Under the pieces are notes generated by a model, which saw only the letters and a program-made list of their open reading frames with translations, was not told the origin of the DNA and made no database searches. A stretch of DNA of 64,000 nt. Source: JADJRH01 sp046351455. GTDB lineage: Bacteria > Myxococcota_A > Polyangia > Polyangiales > Polyangiaceae. Both the position numbers and the translations under genes were made by a program. Shown piece by piece: positions 24,986-34,458 of the stretch (position 1 is its first letter; every line of letters begins with the position of its first letter). The DNA lies in the NCBI GenBank assembly GCA_046351455.1, contig JAXLYM010000003.1, positions 310,001 to 374,000 of the forward strand, written 5' to 3'.

Positions 24986-26535
24986 GGGCGGCTCTCGGTG
25001 GCGAAGTTATCACCAGGTTCGTCCGGCTGCGCGCTCTTCAGCGGGGAGACGATCACCACGTGCTCGCCCGGCCGCGCGGTGAACGGGACCTCGCGTTTCG
25101 ACTGCTTCGGCGACGCGATCGTGAGGGTGTGTGCCCCCGGCGGGATCGGCATCGGCACGCCGTCGGCGACGGTGAGCTTCTTGCCGTCGAGGAGCACCTC
25201 CGCGCGCTTCGGCAAGGGGCCGCTGAGCGCGAAGGATGCGCCTCCGTGGGCCGCACTCCGCGAAAATCGCCCTGAAAAGAAGCCGATCACGAGCGCTGCG
25301 CAGGCGGCGGCGACCGCGAGCTGCCACGCCTTCGGGCCTCGCGGCGGGCGCGCCACCGTCCCGTGCACCGGCGCGATGGACGGCGCGTTCGTCGGCGCCG
25401 CGAGCGGTGTGCGCGGCGGCGGCGCCGACAGATCCGGGAGCGTCTCGAGCACCTCGGACTCGCGCGGCGGCACCTCGCGGACGACGACGGCCGGCATCGC
25501 GACCGTGGGCGTGAGCGGCTTCGGCGGCGGGCCGAACACGGTCTCCGGCGCGCGCGCGGCGAGCGGATGCGGGCGGGCCGGATCCGCGACCTCGTGCACG
25601 GGCGTGACGGCGCGCGCCGGCTTCGGCAGCGCGATCGCGACGGCCTCGGGCTTCGGCGCGGGGGCTGGAGAGGAGTCGGTCGCGGCCGATTGCGCGCGCT
25701 CCGTCAGCTCGGCGAGGAGGCTCGATCCGCTCGGATCCTCGGGCGATCGCGGCGATCGTGACAGGGACTCCGCGAGCGCCTGCGCGGTCGGACGCGCGCC
25801 GGGATCGCGCCGCAGCGCCGCCTCGATGCCGGGCAGATCCGCTTCGAGCGCCACCGCTCTCGGAGGGGCGTCGCCGCGGGCCGCCGCCTCGACGAGGCTG
25901 CTTTCATCGAACAAACGCTTCCCGAGCGCGGCCTCCGCGAGGCACACCGCGAGGCCGTACACGTCCTGCGACGGGCGCGCCGCGGCGGTCGTCGGCGTCT
26001 CGGGCGCCGCATAGCCACGCGTCCCCGCGACCGGTGCGCCGCGCTCGTCGCCCGCGCGCTCGCAGAGGCCGTAATCGAGCAGGTACGCCTCCCCGGCCTC
26101 GTCGATGAAGAGGTTCGACGGCGTGACGTCCCGGTGCACCCACCCGGCCTCGTGCAGCCGCGCGAGCGCCCGCGCGACGTCGCGACCGACCGCGACCACC
26201 GCGGCGATCGGCAGCGCGCCCGACGCCGCGATCACCTTCGCGAGCGTGGCCCCGCGGAGCCGCTCCACCGCCACGTACGGCAGGCCCGCGATGTCGCCCG
26301 CGGCCTCCAGCGAGGGGATCCCGCTGCCGCGCACCGCCGAGAGCACCTCGGCCTCGCGCAGGATCGCCTGCGCCGCGCGACCGGACGCGCGCTCGCCGAG
26401 CGGAGGGCGCTTCACGACCAGGGGCCGACCGGACGGATCCCCGAGGCGCACCCCCAGCGAGACGCTGGCCATCGCGCTGTCGGCGAGCCGCCTCACGAGC
26501 AGAAAGCCGCCGAAGACCTCGGGGTCGTTCCACAT
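24982..26535 (-). CDS. Transmembrane Ser/Thr protein kinase with C-terminal extracytoplasmic PEGA-like domain
   Basis: A 517-residue protein. The kinase domain (about 8-265) has the ATP Lys42 (LVVKRPP), catalytic 'HRDVTPSN' (about 135-142), a 'DYG' in place of DFG, and 'APE' (about 173). A Pro/Ala linker, one membrane helix (WQLAVAAACAALVIGFFSG) and an extracytoplasmic segment resembling a PEGA repeat ('GGASFALSG', 'AEVLLDGKKLTVADG', 'PPGAHTLTI') follow. The catalytic Lys, Asp and Asn are present, so activity is likely. The stop overlaps the TTG start of the FHA-sigma54 activator, making a kinase/activator signalling pair. Confidence 0.94.
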   Translation of the reverse strand: MWNDPEVFGGFLLVRRLADSAMASVSLGVRLGDPSGRPLVVKRPPLGERASGRAAQAILREAEVLSAVRGSGIPSLEAAGDIAGLPYVAVERLRGATLAKVIAASGALPIAAVVAVGRDVARALARLHEAGWVHRDVTPSNLFIDEAGEAYLLDYGLCERAGDERGAPVAGTRGYAAPETPTTAAARPSQDVYGLAVCLAEAALGKRLFDESSLVEAAARGDAPPRAVALEADLPGIEAALRRDPGARPTAQALAESLSRSPRSPEDPSGSSLLAELTERAQSAATDSSPAPAPKPEAVAIALPKPARAVTPVHEVADPARPHPLAARAPETVFGPPPKPLTPTVAMPAVVVREVPPRESEVLETLPDLSAPPPRTPLAAPTNAPSIAPVHGTVARPPRGPKAWQLAVAAACAALVIGFFSGRFSRSAAHGGASFALSGPLPKRAEVLLDGKKLTVADGVPMPIPPGAHTLTIASPKQSKREVPFTARPGEHVVIVSPLKSAQPDEPGDNFATESRP

Positions 26536-26619
26536 GCCGGGGCCACCCTAACAGAGGGCGCAAACTTGTCGCGCGTCGACTTGACCACGCGCGGAGGCGG
26601 CGCGACCCTGCGAACCTCG

Positions 26620-28389
26620 ATGCCCTCCTTCGCACAACGATCGATCCTCTCCCGCGTCGCGCTCGCGAGCGTCGCCCTCGGCCTCGGCGCGTGCACCACG
26701 TGGACGCCGCCGGATCCGCCGCCCGGCAGGCCCTCCCCGCCCCCGCCGATGGTGAACGGCCCCACGTCGAGCGGCGCCTCCGCAAAGGCCCCCACCGCGC
26801 GCGACAAGTTCCACGCGCTGCGCGATCGCATCCTCTACGAGTGGCTCCAGGACGAGCCGGTGAAGGCCCGCGAGGTGGGCATTCACGACCTCGACGGCAA
26901 GGTGGCCAGTTACTCCAAAGAGGCTATCGAGAAGCGGATCGCCCGGATGACGGAGCGCCGCAAGGAGCTCGGCGAGGTCGAGAAGGCCTCTCTCACCCCC
27001 GATGAGGCGCTCGATCTCGCGATCCTGAAGAAGCAGCTCGACAACTACTTGTTCTGGAGCGTCGACCTCGCCGACTGGCGCAAGAACCCTCGGTACTACG
27101 AGGATCTCTTCGGCGTGAACAACTACCTCGATCGCGACTACATGCCAGTCGCGGAGCGCGGAAAGCGCCTCCTCGCGCACGAGAAGGCCGCGCTCGCCGA
27201 GGTGGGCCACGTCCTCGAGAACCTGCAAGGGCCCATGAGCAAGGCTGTCGTGGAGACGGCGCTCAAGGTCTACAAGGGCTTCGTCGAGTACCTGAACGGC
27301 GACGTGATGAAGGCGCTCGCGGGCGTCGGAGATGCGGAGTTCCAGGCCGATCTCGCGAAGACGAACAGCGCTCTCTCGGCGGAGGCGCAGAAGATCGTCG
27401 ACCACCTCACCAAGGTGGAGCTTCCGCGCGGGGACAACAGCCATGTCCTCGGCGTGGAGAAGTATCGCAAGCTCCTCCTCGTGCAGGAAGGGCTGGATAT
27501 CCCGCTCGCGCAGTTCAAGGCGATGGGCGAAAAGAACCTGGAGGAGAACAAGAAGGCCTATCTCGCCCTGCAGAAGAAGGCGAAATTCACGAAGCCGACC
27601 GCAGTGGACCTGATGGCGACTGCCACCCAGCTCATGGATGCCTCTCGGGAGTTCATCGTCAAGAAGGACCTCGTCACCATCCCTTCGAGCGACAAGGCGG
27701 TCATCAAAGAGACGCCGCCGTTCATGCGGTGGAACAGCGCCTTCCTGAACCCGCCCGGCCCCTTCGAGAAGGTCGCCACGACCGCGTTTTATTACATCAC
27801 GATGCCGGACCCGAAATGGCCGAAGAAGGAGCAAGAGGGCTACATCATGCCCAAAGGCATCCTCATGTCGACGACCATTCACGAGGTGTATCCGGGCCAC
27901 TTCCTCCAAGGCCAGTGGGAGCGCCGCGCGCCGACGACCGTACAAGCCACCTTCGGCAGCTACTCGTTCATCGAAGGGTGGGCCCACTACATCGAGCAGA
28001 TGATGGTGGAGGAGGGATTCGGCTCCGAGGACCCGCAAAATCACCTGGGACAGCTCTCCGACGCGCTCCTCCGCAACTGCCGATATGTGGTGTCGCTCGG
28101 CATCCACACGGAAGGGATGACGCTCGATCAGGCGGCGAAGAGGTTCCAGACCGACTGCTTCCAGGACAAGGCCACGGCGCGCGAACAGGCCGTCCGCGGC
28201 ACGTTCGATCCAGGGTATTTCGCGTACACGCTCGGCAAAGTGCAGATCTTGGAGCTTCGGGACGAGGTGAAGAAGAAGCTCGGAGACAAGTTCTCTCTCA
28301 AGAAATTCCACGACGCGGTGCTGTCCCACGGATCGCCGGCTCTGCCCCTCATCCGCGAACGGGTGCTGGAGCAGCTCGGCGCCAAGTAA
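26620..28389 (+). CDS. DUF885-family lipoprotein (HEVYPGH metallopeptidase-like)
   Basis: A 589-residue protein with a lipoprotein signal (lipobox 'LGAC', Cys25). It carries the DUF885 hallmark H-E-x-Y-P-G-H at residues 421-427 ('TTIHEVYPGHFLQGQ') and the downstream 'FIEGWAHYIEQMMVEEGF' Glu-rich helix, which together make a gluzincin-like zinc site. The family is predicted to be peptidases; substrates are unknown. Members are usually 550-620 residues. Here it is outside the cytoplasm, and followed 15 bases later by the large kinase/ATPase gene on the same strand, so co-transcription is likely. Confidence 0.92.
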   Translation: MPSFAQRSILSRVALASVALGLGACTTWTPPDPPPGRPSPPPPMVNGPTSSGASAKAPTARDKFHALRDRILYEWLQDEPVKAREVGIHDLDGKVASYSKEAIEKRIARMTERRKELGEVEKASLTPDEALDLAILKKQLDNYLFWSVDLADWRKNPRYYEDLFGVNNYLDRDYMPVAERGKRLLAHEKAALAEVGHVLENLQGPMSKAVVETALKVYKGFVEYLNGDVMKALAGVGDAEFQADLAKTNSALSAEAQKIVDHLTKVELPRGDNSHVLGVEKYRKLLLVQEGLDIPLAQFKAMGEKNLEENKKAYLALQKKAKFTKPTAVDLMATATQLMDASREFIVKKDLVTIPSSDKAVIKETPPFMRWNSAFLNPPGPFEKVATTAFYYITMPDPKWPKKEQEGYIMPKGILMSTTIHEVYPGHFLQGQWERRAPTTVQATFGSYSFIEGWAHYIEQMMVEEGFGSEDPQNHLGQLSDALLRNCRYVVSLGIHTEGMTLDQAAKRFQTDCFQDKATAREQAVRGTFDPGYFAYTLGKVQILELRDEVKKKLGDKFSLKKFHDAVLSHGSPALPLIRERVLEQLGAK

Positions 28390-28404
28390 AGAACGAGGTT
28401 CTCC

Positions 28405-31400
28405 ATGCGCACGGGGGACGTGCTGGCGGGGCGCTTCGAGATCGAGCGGCTCGCGGAGAAGGGGGGGATGGGCGCGGTTTTCCGCGCTCGTGATCTCGCC
28501 TCGGGGCAGCCGGTGGCGCTGAAGGTCCTGCACACCTACGCGATGGGCGAGGCCGCGCGCATGGAGCGCGAGGCGCAGGCGCTCATGAAGGTGCGGCACC
28601 CCGGCATCGTCCGCTACGTCGCGCACGGCACGCTGGAGGACGACGAGGGCCGGCCGTACCTCGCGATGGAGTGGCTCGACGGCGAGGATCTCCGGCAGCG
28701 CACGCGGCGGAAGGAGCTGCGGCTCGTCGACGCGATCGCCCTCGGGTACCGCGTCGCGGTGGCGCTCGCGGCGGCGCACGCGGCCGGCGTCGTGCACCGC
28801 GACGTGAAGCCGTCCAACATCTTCTTGCTCGGCGGACAGGCCACGCAGGTCAAGCTCATCGACTTCGGCGTCGCGCGCGTGCCGGAGCCATCCCGCGACG
28901 CGACGGCGCACGGCGCGGTGCTCGGGACGATCGCGTACATGGCGCCGGAGCAGGCCCGCGGCGCGCGCGAGGTGACGCCCGCGGCCGACGTGTTCTCGCT
29001 CGGGTGCGTGCTGTTCGAGATGGTCACCGGCAAGCGCGCGTTCGCGGGCGACGACGTGATGGCGGTGCTCGCGAAGGTGCTCGTGACGGATCTGCCGCGC
29101 GCGCGCTCGCTGAACCCGGAGGTGCCGCGCGCGCTGGATCGCCTCATCGCGCAGATGCTCTCGAAGGAGCCGGAGGAGCGCCCGTCCGCGGAGGAGGTGG
29201 CGCGCGCGCTGGACGGCCTCGTCGATCGCACCACGTCCGGCAGCGACGCGTCGTCGCAGGACGCGCCCCCGTCGAGCCTCCGCGTGCCGACGCTCACGGC
29301 CGGCGAGCGCCGCGTGGCCAGCGTCGTGATGATCCGCGGCCCCGCCGAGCGCGACACGACCGAGGTGCGCCCCGGATCGACGACGCGCGTGGACTCGCAG
29401 GTGGCGCGGCTCCGGCAGCTCCTCTCGCCCGACGGCGCGCGCGTGGAGCGGCTCGCGGACGGCACCGTGTTCGCGATCGTCGCGGGGCGCGGGGCCGCGC
29501 AGGATCAGGCGCTCGTCGCCGCGCAGTGCGCCGTGGGCCTCCGCGCCGAGCTCGGATCCGCGGTGATCAGCCTCGCGACCGGCAGCGGGGAGGTGTCGGC
29601 GGGCCAGTGGGTCGGTGAGGCCCTGGAGCGCGCCGCGGCCCTCGTCCGCGCGGAGGAGCGCGCGCCGCGAGGCCCCGGAGAGACGCCGCGCGGCGTGCGC
29701 ATCGACGACGTGACGGCGGCGCTGCTCGGCGGGCGCGCGGCGATCGAGATGGATCCGCGCGGGTCCATGCTGCTCGCGCTGCGCGCCGATCACGAGGCCG
29801 CGCGCACGCTGCTCGGCAAGCCGACGCCGTTCGTGGGGCGCGAGCGCGAGCTGTCGCTCCTCAAGGCGACGCTCGCGGAGTGCGCGGCGGAGCCGGTGAC
29901 GCGCGCGGTGCTCGTGACGGCCCCGCCCGGCGGCGGCAAATCGCGCCTCCTCGCGGAGCTGCTCGCGCGCGTGCCGAAGACGACCGAGGTGTGGATCGCG
30001 CGCGGCGATCCGATGAGCGCCAAATCGCCCTTCGGCATGCTCGCGCAGATCCTCCGTCGCGTGGTGGATCTCCCTGAAAACGAGCCGATCGCGTCGCAGG
30101 CCGACAAGCTCACGGAGCGCGTCTCTCGCTCGGTGCCCGCGCCGGATCACCTGCGCGTCGCGGAGTTCCTCGGCGAGATCATCGGCGTCCCCTTCCCCGA
30201 CGACGGGAGCCCGAAGCTCCGCCACGCGCGCAGCGACACGATGCTGATGGGCGATCAGATGCGCCGCGCGTGGGAGGATTTCGTCGAGGCCGAGTGCGAG
30301 CGCCACCCGATCCTCCTCGTGCTGGAGGACATGCACTGGGGCGACGTGCCGACCGCGAAGATGGTGGAGGCGCTCCTCAGGCAGCGTCGTGAAAAGCCGC
30401 TGTTCGTGCTGATCCTCGCGCGCACCGGATCCTTGTCGGCGTTCCCTGGGCTGCTGAAGAGCGGGCACGTGATGGAGCTCGCGCTGCCCGAGCTGTCGCG
30501 CCGCGCCGGAGAGCGGCTCGCGCGGGAGGTGCTCGGCGCCACGTCCGCGCCCGAGACGATCACGCGCATCGTCGATCAGGCGGGCGGCAACGCGTTTTTC
30601 CTGGAGGAGCTGATCCGCGCGGAGAGCGACGGCCGCGGCGGCGAGGTGCCGGGCACGGTGCTCGCGATGGTGCGCACGCGCCTGGAGAAGATGGAGAACG
30701 ACGCGCGGCGCCTCCTGCGCGCGGCGAGCGTGCTCGGCTCCACGTTCTGGCGCGGCGGCGTGGAGGCGCTCCTCGGCGCGGCCCCGAAATCGCCCGACAT
30801 CGTGAGCTGGCTCGGCGAGCTCGTGGAGCGCGAGGTGTTCGTGCGGCGCGAGCACGGCCGGTTCGCGGGCGAGGACGAGCACGCCTTCCGTCACGCGATC
30901 GTTCGCGAGGCCGCGTACGCGATGCTCACCGACGAGGACAAGGTGCTCGGACACCGGCTCGCGGGCGAGTGGCTCGTGAAGGTCGGGGAGCGCGACGCCG
31001 CGGTGCTCGCGCGCCATTTCGAGCTCGGCGAAGAGAGCGGGCGCGCGGCCTCGTTCTACCTGCGCGCGGCCGAGCAGGCGCTCGAGGGCAACGATCTCGA
31101 AGCGGCGCTCACGTGCGTGGAGCGCGGCCTCGCGTGCGGCCCGTCCAGCGAGTCGCGCGGCCTCTTCCACCTCATCGCGGCGGAGGCGTACCGCTTCAAG
31201 GGCGAGCCGTCGCGCGAGCAGCTCGCCGCGGTCGAGGCGATGGGCCTCTTGCCTCAGGGCGACACGCGGTGGTGCATCGCCGCGGGCCAGGCGGCGATCG
31301 CGAGCGGCAAGCTCGGGGATCGCGATCGCCTCGAGTCCGTGGCCCGCGAGCTCATCCGTCTCGGCGGGGAGGCGCGCTCCTCGGGCCGCATGGTGGTGGC

Positions 31401-32328
31401 CGCCGCGCGCGCGTCGATCCCCCTTATTTTGGCGGGCCTGCGCGATCCGGCGGAGCAGCTCCTCGCGCACGTGAACCGGCACGGCGACGCGATCGCCTGG
31501 AGCGATCCGGGCGTGGCCGCGTGGATCCACCTCGCGCGCGGCACGCACGCGGCGGAGATCGGCGAGCCGCGGGCCGCGCTCACGCACATGGAGCAGGCGG
31601 CGGAGCGCTTCGAGGAGGCCGGCGACGTCCGCGGCGCGTGCGCGCAGTGCGCGAACATCGGATGGACCGGCCTCGAGGTCGGCGAGGGCGCGCGCGCGGA
31701 GACGGCGCTGCGCGAGGGCATCGACAAGGCGAAGGCGCTCGGCCTCTGGCACGTCGTCGCGAACGCCCGCATCTACCTGGGCCTCGCGCTCGCGCGGCGG
31801 GGCGCGCACGAGGGCGCCGCGGAGCTCATCGCCGAGGCGGTGAAGAACTTCGAGGCGCGCCACAACCAGCGCATGGAAGCGGTCGCGCGCCGCGCGCTCG
31901 CGGAGGCCTTCTTCCGCCGCGGCGACCTCGAGAGCGCCGCGACCGAGGCGTCCCACGCCGTCGAGATCGCCCGGGAAATACCGCCGATCCGCGCGTACGC
32001 GCTGGCGACGCTCGCGGACGTGCTGCGGACGCAGAAGAGGCCGGAAGAGGCGCTCGCACGCGCGCGCGAGGCGTCCGCGCTCCTCGAATCACAGGGCCAG
32101 ATCGTGCAGGGCGAGGCGTGCGTCCGCGCCGCGCTGGTGGACGCGCTCACCGCCGCGGGCCACCCCGAAGAGGCCGCGCGAGCCGCCGACTCCGCGCGCG
32201 CCTGGCTCGCCTCCCGCGCCCTCCGCGTCCCCGAAGGCGCCGCGCGAGAGCGCTATTTGCACGACGTCCCGGATCACGCCCGCATCCTCGGACTGCCACT
32301 CTCCGCGGCCTCGCAAACATCGAGTTGA
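28405..32328 (+). CDS. Ser/Thr kinase fused to an AAA/STAND ATPase and TPR repeats (PknK-like)
   Basis: A 1307-residue cytoplasmic signalling protein. The kinase domain (about 8-275) has Lys40 (ALKVL), 'HRDVKPSN', 'DFGVARV' and 'APEQ', all intact. A region of about 300-490 is adenylate-cyclase-like in layout, with 'VASVVMIRGPAERDTTEVRPG' and 'AIVAGRGAAQDQALVA', but lacks clear catalytic residues. An ATPase follows: Walker A around Lys512 ('APPGGGKSR'), Walker B 'HPILLVLEDMHWGD', then winged and helical parts. From about 870 to the end are TPR-like helical repeats. The order kinase-cyclase-like-ATPase-TPR is that of PknK proteins known from mycobacteria and myxobacteria, acting as hubs. Confidence 0.94.
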   Translation: MRTGDVLAGRFEIERLAEKGGMGAVFRARDLASGQPVALKVLHTYAMGEAARMEREAQALMKVRHPGIVRYVAHGTLEDDEGRPYLAMEWLDGEDLRQRTRRKELRLVDAIALGYRVAVALAAAHAAGVVHRDVKPSNIFLLGGQATQVKLIDFGVARVPEPSRDATAHGAVLGTIAYMAPEQARGAREVTPAADVFSLGCVLFEMVTGKRAFAGDDVMAVLAKVLVTDLPRARSLNPEVPRALDRLIAQMLSKEPEERPSAEEVARALDGLVDRTTSGSDASSQDAPPSSLRVPTLTAGERRVASVVMIRGPAERDTTEVRPGSTTRVDSQVARLRQLLSPDGARVERLADGTVFAIVAGRGAAQDQALVAAQCAVGLRAELGSAVISLATGSGEVSAGQWVGEALERAAALVRAEERAPRGPGETPRGVRIDDVTAALLGGRAAIEMDPRGSMLLALRADHEAARTLLGKPTPFVGRERELSLLKATLAECAAEPVTRAVLVTAPPGGGKSRLLAELLARVPKTTEVWIARGDPMSAKSPFGMLAQILRRVVDLPENEPIASQADKLTERVSRSVPAPDHLRVAEFLGEIIGVPFPDDGSPKLRHARSDTMLMGDQMRRAWEDFVEAECERHPILLVLEDMHWGDVPTAKMVEALLRQRREKPLFVLILARTGSLSAFPGLLKSGHVMELALPELSRRAGERLAREVLGATSAPETITRIVDQAGGNAFFLEELIRAESDGRGGEVPGTVLAMVRTRLEKMENDARRLLRAASVLGSTFWRGGVEALLGAAPKSPDIVSWLGELVEREVFVRREHGRFAGEDEHAFRHAIVREAAYAMLTDEDKVLGHRLAGEWLVKVGERDAAVLARHFELGEESGRAASFYLRAAEQALEGNDLEAALTCVERGLACGPSSESRGLFHLIAAEAYRFKGEPSREQLAAVEAMGLLPQGDTRWCIAAGQAAIASGKLGDRDRLESVARELIRLGGEARSSGRMVVAAARASIPLILAGLRDPAEQLLAHVNRHGDAIAWSDPGVAAWIHLARGTHAAEIGEPRAALTHMEQAAERFEEAGDVRGACAQCANIGWTGLEVGEGARAETALREGIDKAKALGLWHVVANARIYLGLALARRGAHEGAAELIAEAVKNFEARHNQRMEAVARRALAEAFFRRGDLESAATEASHAVEIAREIPPIRAYALATLADVLRTQKRPEEALARAREASALLESQGQIVQGEACVRAALVDALTAAGHPEEAARAADSARAWLASRALRVPEGAARERYLHDVPDHARILGLPLSAASQTSS

Positions 32329-32370
32329 CGTCCGCCGCAGAGAGGCACCTTCGTGGTTCGCTCTCTCGGG

Positions 32371-32649
32371 TCAGCTCGATTTTTCGCGCAGGAACATCAG
32401 CACACCAAGGACGATGAACAGCGCGCCGGCTGCTCGCTTGATCCAGATCGGCGGGATGTACCGCGCCACCACTTCTCCCGCGAGGACGGCGATCGCCGAG
32501 GTCGCGACGAGGGCCAGCGCGCTCGCGGCGAAGACCATCCAGCGGGACGAGCCGCTCGATGCGAAGCTCAACGTGGCGAGCTGCGTCTTGTCGCCCATCT
32601 CCGCGATGAAGACCGCGAGGAACGTGGAACCGAAGAGCTTCCAATCCAT
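32371..32649 (-). CDS. Half-size GDT1/TMEM165 (UPF0016) family transporter
   Basis: A 92-residue protein with three membrane helices and one copy of the family motif E-x-G-D-[KR]-[ST] ('EMGDKTQLATLSFAS', residues 17-31). Eukaryotic GDT1 and most bacterial MneA/Mnx proteins contain two such halves in one chain and export Mn2+ (or Ca2+/H+). Here only one half is present, so it must work as a dimer if functional. No partner half-gene is adjacent. Good family match. Confidence 0.88.
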   Translation of the reverse strand: MDWKLFGSTFLAVFIAEMGDKTQLATLSFASSGSSRWMVFAASALALVATSAIAVLAGEVVARYIPPIWIKRAAGALFIVLGVLMFLREKSS

Positions 32650-32732
32650 CGGGCGATTCTAAATCAGCGCCGGCCCCGCGCGCCCCCGCAGCTTTTTCCT
32701 TCGTCCTCGGCCGCCGGTCGTAGAGCGGCGCG

Positions 32733-34208
32733 TCACAGCGCGCCGACGGTCGCCTCGATGCGGGCGCGGACCGCCGCGTCCGGGTGGGCCGCGAGATAAC
32801 GACGCGCGCAGTCGCGGGCCTCGTTGCGGCGGCCCTCGGAGAGGAGGGCTCGCAGGCGGAGGAGCTCCCGATCCGCCGCCATCTTGCCGTTCGGAAAGGA
32901 CCGCTCGTGGCCCGCGAGGAGCCTTATCGCGAGCCGCGCGTCGCCGCCGTCGAGCGCGTCCGCCGCCGCCTGGATCTCCGCGACCTCCTCCTTCAACGAC
33001 ACGTCCACCGAAGAGGCCGCCTTCTTCGAGAGAGGGAGCGCCGATCTCTCCTGGGAAGAGCCGTCCGCGGAGGTGGCCTGTCGCGCCGAGGAACGCCCGG
33101 CACCGAGCGCGTGGCGCGGCCGCGCCGGATCCGCGCCGCGGAGACCCGCCGTGCGCGCGAGCATGCCAGTCTCATGGGGAGTGTTCGTCTCGTCGAGAGC
33201 GCCAGTCACGTCGAGGGCGCCGTTCATCCCGAGGGCGCCGATCTCCTCCGGCGTATCCTCCTCCCCTTCCGCGTCCCTCTGGACAGGACCGCTGCTGTCC
33301 GCGGCGGGAGCAGCGATGTCGACCCGCGGGGACCTCGCGGTGGCCGCCGCGACGACGACGGGCTCTTTGAGCGGAGGCGCCGACGCCGCGCCGGACGGAT
33401 GCATCGCGAGCGCGCCGAGCGCCACGCCTGCCGCCGTGAGCGAGGCGCCCGCGACCGAGCCGGCCGACAGTGGCACCTTCAAGACAGGCAGGTTGAACCA
33501 GAGAGGCGCCGTAGGATCGGGCGCGAACGCCTTCGATCCGAAGATGACCGCGAGCGGCGGGAGCCCCGCGCTGCGGCTGATTTGCGTGCTCCCGCCGCGC
33601 CGCGCAGAGGCCACGTCGTCCGCGCCGACACCCTGCCACGGCCGGGGCGGCGTCGTCCGCACACCCGCCCTCGGAGCGCGCTGCGCCGCGAGCCGATTCC
33701 ACGCGTCGCGCAGGTCCTCCCGCGCGAGACGGAGCCGGTTCCATGCGGTGTTGACCGGGATCCCGACGGCCGCGGCCACCTCGCTCATCGGGATGCCCTC
33801 CAGCTCGTAGGCGACGACGACGGCGCGACGCCGCGGCTCCAGCGTCGCGAGCAGGCGATGCAACAAGGCCTTTCGCTCGGCCTCGATCAGGCTCTCTTCG
33901 CTGGACGGCGCGTCGAAGGCCGTGTCGAGATCGTCGACGTCGACGAGCACCTCCCCGCGGCGGATCTCCGAGCGTCGATGGTTCGCGGCCTGGCGCTCGC
34001 AGATCCCGAACAGCCAGCTACGAATGGCCACCTCGGGCTGGGCCGCGAGCGACGGGTCGAACGCGGGCAGTCCACGGTACAGGCCCCGATAGACCTCCTG
34101 CTCCACGTCGGCGAGACTCCGCGCTGGAACGCCGAGCTGATTGAGGGTTCTACGCACGAAGGACGCATTTTCAGAGACGATCCTCTCGAACGTGGCTTTC
34201 TCGACCAT
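32733..34208 (-). CDS. ECF sigma factor fused to an anti-sigma-like membrane/TPR tail
   Basis: A 491-residue protein from ATG 34208 (ribosome site GGAGG about ten bases before; an upstream GTG at 34226 is possible). Residues about 1-175 are a complete ECF sigma factor: region 2 ('DVEQEVYRGLYRGLPAFDP', 'AIRSWLFGICERQAANHRRSE') and region 4 ('LEPRRRAVVVAYELEGIPMSEVAAAVGIPVNTAWNRLRLARE'). Past residue 230 come a weak membrane helix ('LSAGSVAGASLTAAGVAL'), a long disordered Ser/Ala/Asp linker and a C-terminal TPR-like piece ('ALDGGDARLAIRLLAGHERSFPNGKMAADRELLRLRALL', shown split). That last piece is what myxobacterial anti-sigma partners normally carry. The regulator therefore seems to contain its own restraint. 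Unusual. Confidence 0.8.
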   Translation of the reverse strand: MVEKATFERIVSENASFVRRTLNQLGVPARSLADVEQEVYRGLYRGLPAFDPSLAAQPEVAIRSWLFGICERQAANHRRSEIRRGEVLVDVDDLDTAFDAPSSEESLIEAERKALLHRLLATLEPRRRAVVVAYELEGIPMSEVAAAVGIPVNTAWNRLRLAREDLRDAWNRLAAQRAPRAGVRTTPPRPWQGVGADDVASARRGGSTQISRSAGLPPLAVIFGSKAFAPDPTAPLWFNLPVLKVPLSAGSVAGASLTAAGVALGALAMHPSGAASAPPLKEPVVVAAATARSPRVDIAAPAADSSGPVQRDAEGEEDTPEEIGALGMNGALDVTGALDETNTPHETGMLARTAGLRGADPARPRHALGAGRSSARQATSADGSSQERSALPLSKKAASSVDVSLKEEVAEIQAAADALDGGDARLAIRLLAGHERSFPNGKMAADRELLRLRALLSEGRRNEARDCARRYLAAHPDAAVRARIEATVGAL

Positions 34209-34226
34209 CGACCTCTGACCCTCCAC

Positions 34227-34458
34227 GAATCATCGTCTCGCTATTCCACAAATGGGGTCGGCGCATCCATTTCATTTCGGAATCCAGAGGACGCCTCAAA
34301 AAACCTACGCACCGCGCAAGCCCCAACGTGCCTGTCCGTCGACGCACGCAGGTTGGCGCGAAAGAATGTGCGCAGCGGTGGCGGAGCGGGCGATTCGCTG
34401 ATAATGATCCAGGCTTCTTTTTCCCCGCCGCGCGCGGGCTCTTCGACGAGGCCGGAAA
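34227..34458. promoter_or_regulatory. Divergent intergenic region between sigma factor and secreted hydrolase
   Basis: 232 bases relatively rich in A/T for this genome. On the plus strand a GATAAT hexamer at about 34400-34405 could be a -10 box for the hydrolase gene, but no good -35 lies 17 bases before it. Nothing else is recognised. Confidence 0.3.

Noticed and set aside
26548..31956. 1802-residue minus-strand open frame
   Set aside because: It lies opposite two well-identified plus-strand genes (DUF885 lipoprotein and the kinase/ATPase/TPR protein) and has Arg/Glu/His-rich composition typical of antisense frames in GC-rich DNA; no domain.
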